DNA of 64,000 nucleotides, from positions 10,850,001 to 10,914,000 of the forward strand of contig OY755187.1 of NCBI GenBank assembly GCA_963576735.1. Direction: 5' to 3'. The DNA comes from Bedellia somnulentella (Eukaryota > Arthropoda > Insecta > Lepidoptera > Bedelliidae). Each line of letters starts with the position of its first letter. Position 1 is the stretch's first letter. The notes beneath the pieces were generated by a model. It did no database searches and had not been told where the DNA came from. It was given only the letters and a program-made list of their open reading frames with translations. The translations under genes were made by a program, and so were the position numbers. Of this stretch, positions 1 through 10,236 are shown in pieces.

Positions 1-239
1 AACTGTGTAATTTATGTTACTCAACATTCCCACTCCAAATAATAAACCAACGCACATTGAAGTATTTTAATTAAATATTTCAGTATTCAATAGGATAAAG
101 ATGGCTTGCATCAATTTTCAGGGTTTATGTAAAGTTTACGTACAAATTGGGTGTAGTTCACCATTGAACACGAATATCACTAAAACTATTTACCATTTTG
201 TATCTCATATTAGTAAATAAATAAGTAATATTATCGGAT
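1..239. other. AT-rich sequence, nothing recognised
   Basis: No coding, RNA or repeat signal that I can support on either strand. Confidence 0.5.
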
Positions 240-356
240 AATATCCAAGACAAGAGACAATCATTTATGCTCATCACATAAATGTTGCTCTCAGCGGGGA
301 TCGAAGCCGCGACCTCCGGACCGAAAAGCTAGTCACCTATCTACTCCGCCACGGCT
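240..356 (-). repeat. SINE-L copy (tRNA-like head)
   Basis: On the minus strand this reads as a tRNA-like head. It begins gccgtggcggagtagatagg (box A-like), has a box B-like ttcgatccccgc, and is followed by a body with tttatgtgatgagcataaat and a terminal cttgtcttgg. The same order recurs at 34243 (plus) and, in part, at 11600 and 41200. The repeated flanking body and the lack of a proper acceptor stem argue for a tRNA-derived SINE rather than a functional tRNA. Confidence 0.6.
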
Positions 357-393
357 GTCGTATTGCGTACGCTTTTTAATTAAAACATACTAA

Positions 394-629
394 TGGAAAT
401 AATTCCCTAAAAGGGGTAGCCAGAGCTGAAGGATTAAAAATTCCTCAGCCTCTTTTGGATGTTGAGATAAGATAAGATTATAAAATAAGGTTTGTTGGTA
501 AGTGGTCACATCCATCAGCCACATCGCTAAACAATCAATTAAAAAAAGACCCAATACCCTTAGTTGCCTCTTACAAAGACCCACTCGGGTAGAAGTGGGG
601 TAGTGCTGTTCTAAGCCGGCACTACACAG
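394..629 (-). repeat. SINE-A copy, diverged
   Basis: Nearly full-length reverse copy from aaggggtagccagagctgaa to ctaagccggcactacacag. The tail repeat is missing and many substitutions are present, so it is one of the older copies. Confidence 0.8.
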
Positions 630-1105
630 TTAAAAAAAAGCCATAATTTTCCGGCAAAGAACCATCAGTATCTGCTTTGAAAACACCGAAGTTCTGCAAA
701 CCGAAACTTATACTAAAAAGTTTTAATTAACATCTTTCAACTACAGCGGACTTAGAAGGGACTTCGAAAGTTAGTTTTGAAGGCTGCTAATAAACAAGTT
801 CTTAACAAGTAAGCTTTTCTGTTTTTTTAGTATTGTTTTGATTTGTGTCATGAGATTGATAAAAATATGTTTCGAGTTTTTGAAACAGGCCTTGGTTTTG
901 TACGAATACACTTTCACATGACTAAGTACAATTCAGCCACGTGGGTTTCCTCACGATGTTTTCCCTCATCATTATTATATATCGTTTAACTTAACTACTA
1001 TAATGAAATAAGTAAAATGCCTCAACTTACTTATGTATAAATTTACTTGTAACGAAATTTACTGAACGGATTAATGTTAATTTGTTGCATATAAAACTCT
1101 CAAGC
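630..1105. other. No recognised feature
   Basis: AT-rich. A short stretch near 895-955 (tacgaatacac, cagccacgtgggtttcctca) resembles the middle of SINE-T on the minus strand. Otherwise I see nothing. Confidence 0.4.
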
Positions 1106-1281
1106 TATGTAGTGTCGGCTTGGAATAGCGCTACCATAATACTGGCCTTGGATGTTTGTAAGAGGCGACTATGGGTATTGGAGCTTTTTAAGCGATTTTT
1201 CCAACACCAAAAACCTTTGTTTTACGATATTTTCCCCACTTAACTTCCAAAAGTGGCTGAGGAATATATGTATATAGGTAT
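1106..1281 (+). repeat. SINE-A copy, internally deleted
   Basis: Head gtagtgtcggcttggaatag through taagaggcgact is intact. The central part between gcgatttttcc and aacaccaaaaacctttg is deleted, and the 3' region stops after gtggctgagga. It is followed by a short TATA/TATG-like tail. Confidence 0.7.
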
Positions 1282-1710
1282 GTAAAATTCTCGAATAAAA
1301 TATGTCATTTATTCGCTTTTTCTGCACAAAGAGCGCTTTGAGCTGAGCATGTAAATATAGACCGGACGGCGCTCTTCTTGCAAACAAATACCGTATTGAC
1401 ATCCGCTTCTTTACCTTTACCCAAAAATAGAAAATAAATTTATTTGCATATGTTGAGCTTTTTTTGAGTTCTTGCGTGAAGCAAAGGGGCGACAGGATAC
1501 TAAGTAGTTATTAAAAGCATATTTAAAGTAATATGGTTAAAAGTTTGTTGACTTTGTCAGGCATTGCCGTATACACTTTTAAATAAGCTTACGCTTGCAT
1601 AAAAAACTTAATTGATCATTACATGGTGGTAACCCAGAATTTACTATTTTATTTCTAATCAAAATAATAGCCATTAGAATTAGTTTAAATATTGCATATA
1701 TACATACATA

Positions 1711-3005
1711 CGAGGGGCATGCCAAAAGAAACTAGATACTCAAAAATTATAAAATATATTCTTTATTACAAGTATCGATCTTTTCAATGATTTTTCACCC
1801 TGAGCACGTATACACTTTTCCATAAGTCTAAACCAATTGGACCTGTGACCACTCTTCTTTAGATACCTCAGAAATCTCGACATTGTAGGCAACCAGCGCA
1901 TCTTCTTTGCTTTCAAACCTCATCCCCTTTAGTTTTTCTTTGATTTTTGGAAACAAGTAAAAATCACAAGGCTCTAGGTCAGGGGAATATGGCGGGTGAG
2001 GGAGAATGGACACATTTTTCGAGTTGAAAAAGTCTAGTGCTCTGGCAGACGTGTGCAGCGCCGCATTGTCGTGGTGCCAGAGAAGGTGCCGGATTCCTGA
2101 CTTCAGTCGCTTGTCACACCAAGATGATTTTACTGTTGGAGCACAAACTGTCACATACCATTCAGAGTTCACCGTTCTTTAATTCTCTAGCACAACAGTA
2201 GCAATAAGACCCGTTTTGCAGAAAAACGAGGCGACCATTTGTTTCTGTGGGCTTCGTGCACGGCGACATTTCGTTGGAGTTGGCTCGTCTTCAAAGCACC
2301 ATACAGTCGACTGTCGCTTTGATTCGGGATCATAGTTATATAGCCATGTTTCGTCACCAGTAAGTATATCATATATTATTTTTTTCTTGCCTCCGTCGAA
2401 TTTATCTATCATGAATAGGCACCAATCCACCCGACGGTCTTTCTGCTCATCGGTAAATTTGTGCGGCACCCATCTCGAACAACGTTTACGAAGAGAAAGA
2501 TGGTCGGGAATTATGGTTTGCATTGCTGCTGATCCAATTTCTTGTTCTCGCTCAAGCTGTACATATGTAATTCGTCGGTTTTTGCGAATAAGTTTTTCGA
2601 CTGCACGAAAGTTTTCTTGCATGACCGCGGTTGGCGGCCGTCCTGTTCTCGCTTCATCTTCAAAACATCCCCGTCCTCCCGTCCTCTTATAATTTGTTGC
2701 TCGGGAACAAGCACCTCACCAAAAGTAAAAGTCAAACATGTTTTGAACATTCTTGAGGCTTTAAACCTTTTTTAAAGTCATAATAAATCATAGTGCAAAA
2801 AGCACGTCGACTGAGCTCCATTGTTGCAAGTGAATTCCCGCCAGATTCTCAGAAAAATGACGCTCATTCAAATAAAAAAGAAATAAAAGTAGTGTGTTCT
2901 ATATTCAAATATGTCAAAAAATAACCAGCCTATAAGATGGTGTATAGCTTGCCAGTATCAATTAAATGAGAAAAGAGTATCAATCTTCTATTGGCATGCC
3001 CCTCG
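1711..3005 (-). mobile_element. mariner (D34D) DNA transposon, inactive
   Basis: A 1,295-bp element bounded by inverted repeats of about 30 bp. The left end is cgaggggcatgccaaaagaa and the right end is its reverse complement with few mismatches. TA dinucleotides at 1709-1710 and 3006-3007 give the TA target duplication expected for Tc1/mariner. It carries one minus-strand transposase gene, now broken. It sits inside the tail of a SINE-A copy: tacatacata lies on its left and the SINE-A body on its right, so it inserted after that SINE. Without mobilising source copies it is inert. Confidence 0.93.
1740..2821 (-). pseudogene. mariner transposase pseudogene
   Basis: Encodes a mariner DDD transposase. 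The N-terminus starts at the ATG at 2821 (MELSRRAFCTMIYYDFKKGL), followed by a helix-turn-helix region spread over three frames. The catalytic core is readable: GDETW (first Asp), HHDNAALHTS (second Asp) and YSPDLEPCDFYLFPK (third Asp). Exactly 34 residues lie between the second and third Asp, which defines mariner D34D. Breaks include at least two frameshifts in the N-terminal third (about 2620-2760), an in-frame TAA between the first and second catalytic Asp (near 2176-2178), and a frameshift near 1833 that moves the C-terminus into another frame. The parts identified by motif are secure; the exact positions of the frameshifts are approximate. Confidence 0.92.
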
Positions 3006-3007
3006 TA

Positions 3008-3251
3008 TACTCAAGGCTATAAATCCCTTAAGGGGTAGCCAGAGCTGGGGAATAAGATATACCTCTGCCTCTATTGGAAGTTGAGTGGGGAAGAGATGGT
3101 AATATATATGATGAATAAAGGAATGGTCATAGGTCTCTAACCGCATCGCCCAAAATCCCTTCAAAAGCCCCAATACCCTTAGTGGCTTCTTACGAACAGT
3201 ACACCCAACGGGTATAAATGGTGTAGTGATATCTAAGCTCACACTTCACAG
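3008..3251 (-). repeat. SINE-A copy split by mariner
   Basis: Body of a reverse SINE-A from ctcaaggctataaatccctt to the head near 3251. Its TATG-type tail (tatacatacata) lies on the other side of the mariner at 1698-1710. Rejoining the two flanks at the TA gives the normal SINE-A tail-body junction. Confidence 0.85.
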
Positions 3252-3429
3252 CTGCATTGCGTAGGACATAAATACAATGCATGTCATTATGGATTTAAAT
3301 AAATCCAAAATATTCAGATTTGAATTACACGCTTTTGAAGCACTATACTATATAAGCACTTCTAAGTAAAAAGTTAAAAACAATTTCTAACATAAGCTGA
3401 AAGTGGTAATGAACGAAAAATACTAGCTT

Positions 3430-3490
3430 TCAGTAGTTGAGTGGAGAAAAGATTATAAAATAAAATATGGTTGATGTTCTCTACACAGCT
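3430..3490 (-). repeat. SINE-A fragment
   Basis: Short reverse fragment (gttgagtggagaaaagatta onwards) matching the middle of SINE-A. Both ends are lost. Confidence 0.45.
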
Positions 3491-3586
3491 ACATAATGGT
3501 TTGTTTAGCAAAGTTGTCTAAGTTGAGACACATATGCGGCTATGTTTCAGCAAAAGATGGAACTCTCAACTCCTAATCAATGTAAA

Positions 3587-3787
3587 TAGGTATGAGGATG
3601 TTTTTTTTCCCTAAGACGTACTAATACATGGGTGAATATACTATTTGTTATATCAATTATACTTTTCATGTAAAAAAATATAAATCCGAAACTAGCATAA
3701 ATTACGCTTACAACATTTAGGAAATATGTTAAATTATCTGATTCTAGGTATGAGGATGTTTTTTTTCCCTAAGACGTACTAATACAT
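3587..3787. repeat. 43-bp direct repeat pair flanking 115 bp
   Basis: The 43-bp segment beginning taggtatgaggatg and ending actaatacat is present identically at 3587-3629 and 3745-3787. The 115 bp between them are AT-rich and unrecognised. It could be a tandem duplication or a long target duplication around a small insertion. Confidence 0.8.
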
Positions 3788-4239
3788 AATAATTATTTTA
3801 ATGACAAACATCCCGTAAAAAAAATCAAAAGGGAAAACCAAGGTTGTACATACTTCTGAAACAGTCTGGTTATACGGTAGCAATCCATACCTGATGCAGT
3901 ACAATTAGCTGCAATCTCTCACACATCACCAACGGTTAGTGTAGGGTGCAGCACCGGGCCGACACCGCATCGCCAAACTGCTATCCATACTTACTAAAGA
4001 TATTCTCATTTTTGAACATAGAAACTTTGTACATAATGGTTTGTTTCATGATTCTTATGAACAATTAAAAATGTTTATTGGAAGTCACCCCCTAAGGGAT
4101 TAAAATTTAGCATACAGATTTTATACATTTCTGTATCTAGAAATTTGAAACTTGATGCGATTGACTGATACAAGGCAAGACTAAGACAAAAAGGAATATT
4201 TGAAATTCAGCTATCAATCATTCATGAGTATATACCAAA

Positions 4240-4410
4240 ATCTTTATACCCCAAAAAAGGGTAGCTTCGGAGATAGTAATGCTTTATCCACTTTTGGAAG
4301 TTTAATGGGTAAAAGGTAGTCAAATGGGTCTCCAACTGCATCGCCCAATAATCACTTAAAAAGCCTCCATGTTCTTTATATTATCTATTACAAAGCCCAC
4401 GGGAATATAA
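4240..4410 (-). repeat. SINE-A copy, degraded
   Basis: Reverse copy recognised from gggtagcttcgg, ccacttttggaagtttaatg, gggtctccaactgcatcgcc and cttaaaaagcc. The head and tail are eroded. Confidence 0.65.
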
Positions 4411-4439
4411 ATATAAAAAAACAAAAGTTAAGATAGTGT

Positions 4440-4510
4440 TTTGGTATTTAGATGTAAACCGGATGCAAAACATGTAGTCCACGCGGAGGTAGTCGCGGGC
4501 AAAAAGCTAG
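4440..4510 (+). mobile_element. Helitron 3' end
   Basis: Ends ccacgcggaggtagtcgcgg then caaaaagCTAG followed by T, the canonical Helitron CTRR|T terminus, preceded by a GC-rich segment that can pair. The reverse-complement version is at 59927. The 5' end was not found. Confidence 0.6.
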
Positions 4511-5469
4511 TCGTTAATATACCTTTAGTTTCCTTAACTTTTCCAATAAATAAAATTGCCTCTTTTAGAATAAATGCCCAACATAAAATAAAAAGTGTCA
4601 TGAATAGAATCGAATTGAATTTATCTAGTCCTATCGACTAGCTTTGTCTCAACGTGACTACATCAACAGCGCAGCGTTATTCGAAACGTAACTCGATAAA
4701 GAAAACAGCCGCCTGGACAAAGCCACTGCTGGTTTTTCTGACATCTCTTAGACTGAAGGAAATATATGGATGGATAGGTTACTTTATAATTAAAATCATA
4801 GTTTTTGCCTATTGAGCTATTAGAATTTTATGTTTTTAAACTGAACGAAAGTTGTCTAATGAACATAATAACAATTTAATTGTAGTGGTGTGGTTTCAAT
4901 AATACTTGTTGTAGGTTTTCATATACTACTATTAAATCGCCATATTTAAATTCATTTAAGAAGTAATAAATGTTGACATAGGAATTTAGGTCTTTGTGCA
5001 TTCAAACTTACGTGGATCAGCTAGTTTATTATATTCCCCAATTGCCTTCTTCACTGCAAGGGGTGTCAGATTTTTACAATAAATGAGGTAAAATTCAGAT
5101 CTAAAATTTTACATATTTAGCTATATACAAACAAAGAGTTATTCCAGAAGGGCATGAATGCTTCGTGACGCCAAATCGGAGAGAAGTGGCGAGTGATTGT
5201 CGAGTAGTCGTTAGGGCTCCCGTAGTTTAACACGAGTAATTATGAAGTGTTAAGTTCCTTGAAAAATCTGATCTACAATTTTGATGTCTCAAAACCTTGT
5301 CATAAGCGTGGGTGACCATCGTGCTTAAATTTGTCTTAATTGGTTTTATGGTTCGGGAGAAGTTTCCTGACCAGCGAAATACACACTCAGAGGTAAATGG
5401 AGCTTCGCTCCAGTAAAAGGTACATACATACAAATACTCACAGCCATGTGTCAATTCCAATAAGAGGTG
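4511..5469. other. Long stretch without recognised features
   Basis: No exon, RNA or known repeat seen. Some less AT-rich patches (4640-4740, 5150-5225) have no open frame or repeat match elsewhere in the window. Confidence 0.4.
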
Positions 5470-5640
5470 ACTAGACTTTAAGAATTAGAAATTCTTCTGC
5501 CTCTTTTAGAAGTTTAGTAAGGGATAGATTGTAAAATAACAAGAGAGATAGTGATGGGTCTTCAATCGCATCACCCAAAAATCATTTAATAAGCCCCAAT
5601 ATACCCTTACACTAAGCCATCTCGTACAAGGTAGTCCTTT
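5470..5640 (-). repeat. SINE-A copy, degraded
   Basis: Reverse body with agaattagaaattcttctgc, gatgggtcttcaatcgcatc and aaaaatcatttaataagccc. The head is partly lost near 5635. Confidence 0.7.
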
Positions 5641-5990
5641 TCTATAACATACATAATATTAACATAAAAGGCAAGACTAGGTGATGAATCGTCAAATCAA
5701 TAATAAGTTTATGTTTTGCAAGAACATACAGAAACAATAGATCTTTCAATCGCACGTAGGAATTAATGTCGTTACTTAAATTTACGCTGACTAAGGGGAA
5801 TATGCGAGTTGCACGCTATAACAATCGCAAACAGAATAAAAAACGTGTGTCATTGTCATTATTAATAATACTCATCCCCAACATTCATCTACGATCTGGG
5901 GTTCCAAACGATTTCGCTTCAAATAGCAGTAGCGACATCGCCTCACGTGGCCAGCCGCCATGACACATTGCTACATCTTTGTAAATGTAA

Positions 5991-6693
5991 TACACCCTAT
6001 TCTTCTTATGTTAAGGTTGAAAGTTGTAATTGCCTAAGCTATTTTAAGATTTTTCATACATCGATAAAGCGTGGGCGCAAATGAAAGACATTGTTTTTTT
6101 TTTATTATTTCCTTTTCAAATGGAAAGACTCGTGGATTTTCATTATTAGTATTTTTTCCGAACGTCTGCGAGCCGCTTTCGTTCAGATGAGGTTTTATTA
6201 AAAGAGTTTTGTTTTTGTTCAGCTCAACTATTGCCTGTTGAATATAAAAAGGCAAAGTTTCATATTTGCAGTTTTGCTAAGTTGTATTGTGTAGTGCATT
6301 CGGTTCATAATGGTTTTAATTAGAAATAGGAATTATGTTTACAAGAATATAGGAAAATAATTGTAGAAGAAAGATAAATAAAAAAAAAGGACAAAGTTGA
6401 TATAGTGGAGTAAGATTGTTTACTGATTACCATACAAATACTAATAGGGTGACATCAAGATCAGCTATAATTACTATCTTCGAAATGGATAGGTTATGGT
6501 AATAGGAATTTATTTACACGATAAAGTATTCGAATTGCAGCTTTTAAAAATGTAAATCAATGCAATATCTGAATATCTGATCGAAACAATAGTTTCTCTG
6601 GCTTGTCGAATGCACAGCACTAATTTTAAATGCACCCTATTTATCTTGTGTTAAGGTTGAAAACCGTACATATTTTTAACTGCCTATGCTATT
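5991..6693. repeat. Two dispersed copies of a 55-60 bp repeat
   Basis: tacaccctattcttcttatg followed by ttaaggttgaaa (5991-6045) recurs as tgcaccctatttatcttgtg followed by ttaaggttgaaa (6631-6693). Both end in actgcctatgctatt or a close variant. Same orientation, about 640 bp apart; family unknown. Confidence 0.55.
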
Positions 6694-6939
6694 ACCCAAA
6701 TTATATCATTAATGTGAATAAATGGGGCAAACAAAGCACACCATATTAAATTACTAAAGAATAGAAAAAGAATACTAGTATAGCTCTTAAATTGAAGATA
6801 CATAACTTTAATTGCTTTATAGTACACATAAATCATTACAATTACCTACATTTTGTTATTTATTATTACCATATCTTTCATATGCTATAGAAATTAATAA
6901 AATTAATCTATTAAGAAGATAAAAAAATATAGAAAATAC

Positions 6940-6944
6940 AAAAA
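6940..6944 (-). terminator. Pol III T-run terminator
   Basis: Five A on the plus strand, read as TTTTT on the minus strand, six bases after the tRNA-Leu discriminator. This is the standard Pol III termination signal. Confidence 0.8.
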
Positions 6945-6949
6945 GGAAT

Positions 6950-7031
6950 TGGCAGCGGTGGGATTCGAACCCACGCCTCCGAAGAGACTGGTGCCTTAAA
7001 CCAGCGCCTTAGACCGCTCGGCCACGCTACC
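6950..7031 (-). tRNA. tRNA-Leu (anticodon AAG)
   Basis: The minus strand reads GGTAGCGTGGCCGAGCGG then TCTAAGGCGCTGG, an anticodon loop with AAG between matching CTGGT/ACCAG arms, a long class II variable arm (GTCTCTTCGGAGGC), a T arm GGGTTCGAATCCC and an acceptor strand closing to CGCTGCC plus A discriminator. All arms pair; the 82-nt length is normal for tRNA-Leu. Box A (TGGCCGAGCGG) and box B (GGTTCGAATCC) are canonical and a T-run follows. No intron is present. It lies downstream of the GRXCR1-like gene, free of SINE bodies, so it is read as a functional gene. Confidence 0.97.
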
Positions 7032-7169
7032 ACTTGACTGGCAGGCCGAAATAGTAGAATAATTTATGAAAGCAACTATTTTTAGTACATTTGTAAAATA
7101 TGTAGATAATTTATTACGATTTACGATTCAATTATGTTTTGATAACTATCACTATTCTCTTATTGTATT

Positions 7170-7287
7170 TATCAATACTGCGTTGCGCAGTATATAAAAT
7201 ATTGTGTTGCGCAGTCGTGATGATAATTTGCAAAAAATATCAGAGTAAAATATCATTGCACCCGTGCGAAGCCGGGGCGGGTCGCTA
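7170..7287 (+). mobile_element. Helitron 3' end with terminal hairpin
   Basis: Terminates ACCCG-tgcgaagccgggg-CGGGT then cgCTAG|T. The paired arms a few bases upstream of CTAG are the Helitron 3' hairpin. A second palindrome, actgcgttgcgcagt, lies at about 7180. The 5' boundary is not defined. Confidence 0.75.
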
Positions 7288-7518
7288 GTATTATATAATT
7301 TGTTAACGTTATAGATTGCAGAATACTATTTAGAGAAGAAAAGATCTGCATAAATATTTTTCATCGATTCGATTAGAATGTGTCATAATCAGCCAATAGA
7401 CTTCCAATGCTGGACTTAAATGCCCGGTCCTGTGCTGAACTTAGAATGTTTAATGTCATTATAATATAGCGATAAGTAAATCACAATATAATATTAGCCC
7501 CAGGATAAAAGCCATTCA

Positions 7519-7580
7519 ATACTCATATGCTGATAAGTTATGTTAATACAGACATACATACATTTAGTTAGTAAGTATGC
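7519..7580 (+). repeat. Left copy of a long target-site duplication
   Basis: atactcatatgctgataag then, after an 8-bp difference, atacagacatacatacatt and agtaag. It is repeated directly at 7831-7882 on the other side of the SINE-A at 7581. Confidence 0.8.
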
Positions 7581-7830
7581 TGTGTTGTGTCGGCTTAGAA
7601 TAGCACTACCCCATTTCTTCCGGTGGGTGTACGTAAGAGGCGACTAACGGTATTGGGGCTATTAAGGGATTTTTGGGCGATGCGGTTGGAGACCCCATCA
7701 CCAACAACCTTTATTTCACCATCTTTACCCCACTCAACTTTCCAAAAGTGGCTGGGGAATTTCTAATTCCTTAGCTCTGGCTACCCCTTCTAGGGAATTA
7801 CAGCCGTGAGTATATGTATGTATGTATGTA
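7581..7830 (+). mobile_element. SINE-A reference copy, full length
   Basis: Near-consensus copy used to define the family. Head tgtgttgtgtcggcttagaa, then gtaagaggcgactaacgg, gggcgatgcggttggagacc, caacttt..aaaagtggctg, gctctggctaccccttctag, and tail ccgtgagtatatgtatgtat. It has no tRNA or 5S resemblance at the head. A degenerate box B-like ggttggagacc sits near the middle. The 3' cassette matches that of the RTE LINE at 10241. A direct repeat of about 52-62 bp flanks it, so it moved by target-primed reverse transcription and is comparatively young. Confidence 0.9.
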
Positions 7831-7882
7831 ATACTCATATGCTGATAAGAATACAGACATACATACATTAAGTAAGCAATGG
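7831..7882 (+). repeat. Right copy of the long target-site duplication
   Basis: Matches 7519-7580 apart from an 8-bp and a 3-bp gap, immediately after the SINE-A tail. Confidence 0.8.
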
Positions 7883-8210
7883 TAAGAGTGTATTGTATAC
7901 AATAACCACGCCGTTAGATCCATATGGATAAACAAAGACTATCGATTAGCACTCAGTTTAGAAAAAAACTGTTTGTTACAGCTATTGGAGTTATTAAGAC
8001 GTTATTTATTTTACTATTTCTAATTTTCGTTAACAATGCGAAAACGACAGAACAGAATATTATATTGTTATACAAATTCATTTTATTGAATAAATCATAA
8101 ATGTATAAGCTGCTGATTAAAAAAAATATATTCATAGCATACAGAAGGATGGTGTATACTTTATTATAACAGTTTTATCTTTATATATTTTAACAGATAA
8201 AAATATAGAA

Positions 8211-8431
8211 TAGCTGTGTAATATCGGCTTCGTATAGCACTACCCCATTCCTTATTTCTACCCATTAGTGTCGTACGCCGAGACTAAGACTCGGGGCCAT
8301 CATCATCATCATGTAAACTTTTTTTACAACGTCTTCCTCACTCAACTACAAAAAGTGGCTAAGGAAATTCGAGTTCTTCAGCTCTATCAACTCCTTTTTG
8401 GTATTAATAGCCGTGAGTATGTGCATGTATA
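8211..8431 (+). repeat. SINE-A copy, diverged
   Basis: Head ctgtgtaatatcggcttcgt and tail tagccgtgagtatgtgcatg are clear. The middle carries a CAT trinucleotide run (8300-8312) in place of the usual sequence. Confidence 0.7.
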
Positions 8432-8464
8432 TATTTTCAAACAAATATAATCGGAGTGTCGGTG

Positions 8465-8717
8465 CCGTGTAGTGTCGGCTTAGAATAGCACTACCCCGTT
8501 TCTACCGATGGGTGTACGTAAGAGGCGACTAACGGTATTGGGGCTTTTAAGGGATTTTTGGGCGATGCGGCTGGAGACCCATCACCAACAACCTTTACTT
8601 TACCATCTTTTCCCCACTCAATTTCCAAAAGTGGCTGAGGAATTTCTAATTCCTTAGCTCTGGCTACCCCTTCTAGGGATTTATAGCCGTGAGTATATGT
8701 TATGTTATGTTATGTCT
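8465..8717 (+). mobile_element. SINE-A copy, full length, ATGTT-type tail
   Basis: Close to consensus throughout. The tail is gtgagtatatgttatgttat instead of TATG repeats, so it carries the pentamer tail otherwise seen on SINE-T. It lies in tandem, 34 bp after the previous copy. Confidence 0.88.
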
Positions 8718-9269
8718 GATTATTGCACTTTAAACTAGGGTTGTACCCCGGCCTCTTATAATCACCCCTATAGCATTTAGCGTGATGTTACACCCTACGA
8801 TTCTAAGTAGTTAGCTATCCGCTTGCAAAATTATTAACTCGCTTATATTAGCGTTCTTCAGCTGTTTCTACGCTTCACCATCTTAAACGGACAATTTTAA
8901 TAAAAAAAATGTGCACTTATCGAGAATCAGGGACTACAAATAATTTTATTGGTTCATCCCATTATCCTGATTAGGGTCGCCAGGATTAAATAATTTCAGA
9001 TGATTCAGTACTAAAACGTTAAAAACAAATAATTACTTAGTTATATTTTTTGAACGGTTTCAAAGTCTATTACAAGCGCATAAAAAAATCTTTCCCCAAT
9101 ATAGTAAACAGTATCTAAAATAGAAATGGATGCATAAAACGTATATATACCAAGGAGCATTTCTTTTATTGGACAGTCATTTTGTTTGTTCTGGGTAATC
9201 TTTGCAATGGGCGGACTAATTTTGACATGACTTTAGTAAGAAGATTTTAAGTATTTTTATACATAAAAA
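8718..9269. other. No recognised feature
   Basis: AT-rich; nothing supportable on either strand. Confidence 0.4.
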
Positions 9270-9308
9270 AAACGTTTCTACCCGTGCAAAGACTGGGCAT
9301 TTAGCTAG
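9270..9308 (+). mobile_element. Helitron-type 3' terminus
   Basis: tctacccgtgcaaagactgg then gcatttagCTAG|T resembles the 7287 and B-family 3' ends. Only the terminus is recognisable. Confidence 0.5.
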
Positions 9309-9544
9309 TATAAAAATATACTTGCCTGTTAGGTGTGTACCGGAGCAGTGTAATATAAGAAAAGAATAACACCAACCATATTTTCTCATAATGGTCGTTG
9401 AAGGCGATAACACTAGCATTTAGTCTCCAAAAGTAACACAGAATCTCTGATATACTATACCTACCCTCATAGCAGCTTTGGTTACATAGACAATTAGGTT
9501 TATTATGAAAATTTATATATTGAATTGCAAAACTGAAGTGACAA

Positions 9545-9775
9545 TGGGCAGGGCACATTGCACGCAGAACCGACGGCTGTTGGGGCTCGAAGGATCTGGA
9601 GTGGCGGCCACGTACCGGACTACGCAGTGTAGGATACCATAAGGAGGACCGATGACTTGGTCATGGTCGTGGAAAGCCGATGGATGAGGTCAGCATAGGA
9701 CTGGTCGTTGTGGAAGTCATTGGGGGAAGCCTATGTCCAGCTGTGGACGTCTATAGGCTGATGATGATGATGATA
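9545..9775 (+). mobile_element. 3' end of a second LINE lineage
   Basis: Degenerate coding sequence with a terminal block of the type 'GEAYVQ..W' (gggggaagcctatgtccagc tgtgg) followed by ctataggctgatgatgatga, a GAT trinucleotide tail. This is the usual 3' end of a lepidopteran endonuclease-reverse transcriptase LINE. It is 5'-truncated, contains stops and is not translatable. Assignment is from motif memory. Confidence 0.6.
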
Positions 9776-10071
9776 TATTGTTTCTATAAATAATGGTTCT
9801 AGTGGGTTTAAAATATACAATCAGCCACAAAATAATTTGAAAAGGATAATAAACAAATGAGATGAAATAAACCAACAATACAAAATTTGTGTTACGAGCG
9901 TTGGTAATCTAATTAAGTTGCAACGGAAATAAGGAAGAATTATTGCGGTCCAAACTATGATACATATTTATTTATGTAGATTCTTTATTTATGGGAGAGA
10001 ACCTCTTCAATAATTGCTCCAAGTCAAATTGTATTTTTTGTATGTATTTTGTTAGTTTTGTAACAAAAAAA

Positions 10072-10223
10072 TGACCACCGTGGTAGCTCAGTAAACCGCA
10101 CAGAACCAAACCTTTCATGCGAACAGACATGGGTTTAAATAAACAAATATTTGGACTAATTGTACACAGATCAAGTTAGCCCCAAACTAAGTAGAACTTG
10201 TATTAGGGGATACTAACTCGAAG
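10072..10223 (+). repeat. tRNA-like SINE copy, degraded
   Basis: accaccgtggtagctcagta (box A-like) and gacatgggtttaaataaac (weak box B), then a body with gttagccccaaactaagtag, a segment similar to the SINE-L copy at 41110. The RTE insertion begins just after it. Confidence 0.45.
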
Positions 10224-10236
10224 ATATATTTAATAT

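Noticed and set aside
2387..2775. Plus-strand open frames across 2387-2775
   Set aside because: Antisense to the mariner transposase, whose conserved motifs are on the minus strand.
3587..3787. CRISPR-like repeat-spacer unit
   Set aside because: Only two repeat copies, in animal DNA with no cas genes.
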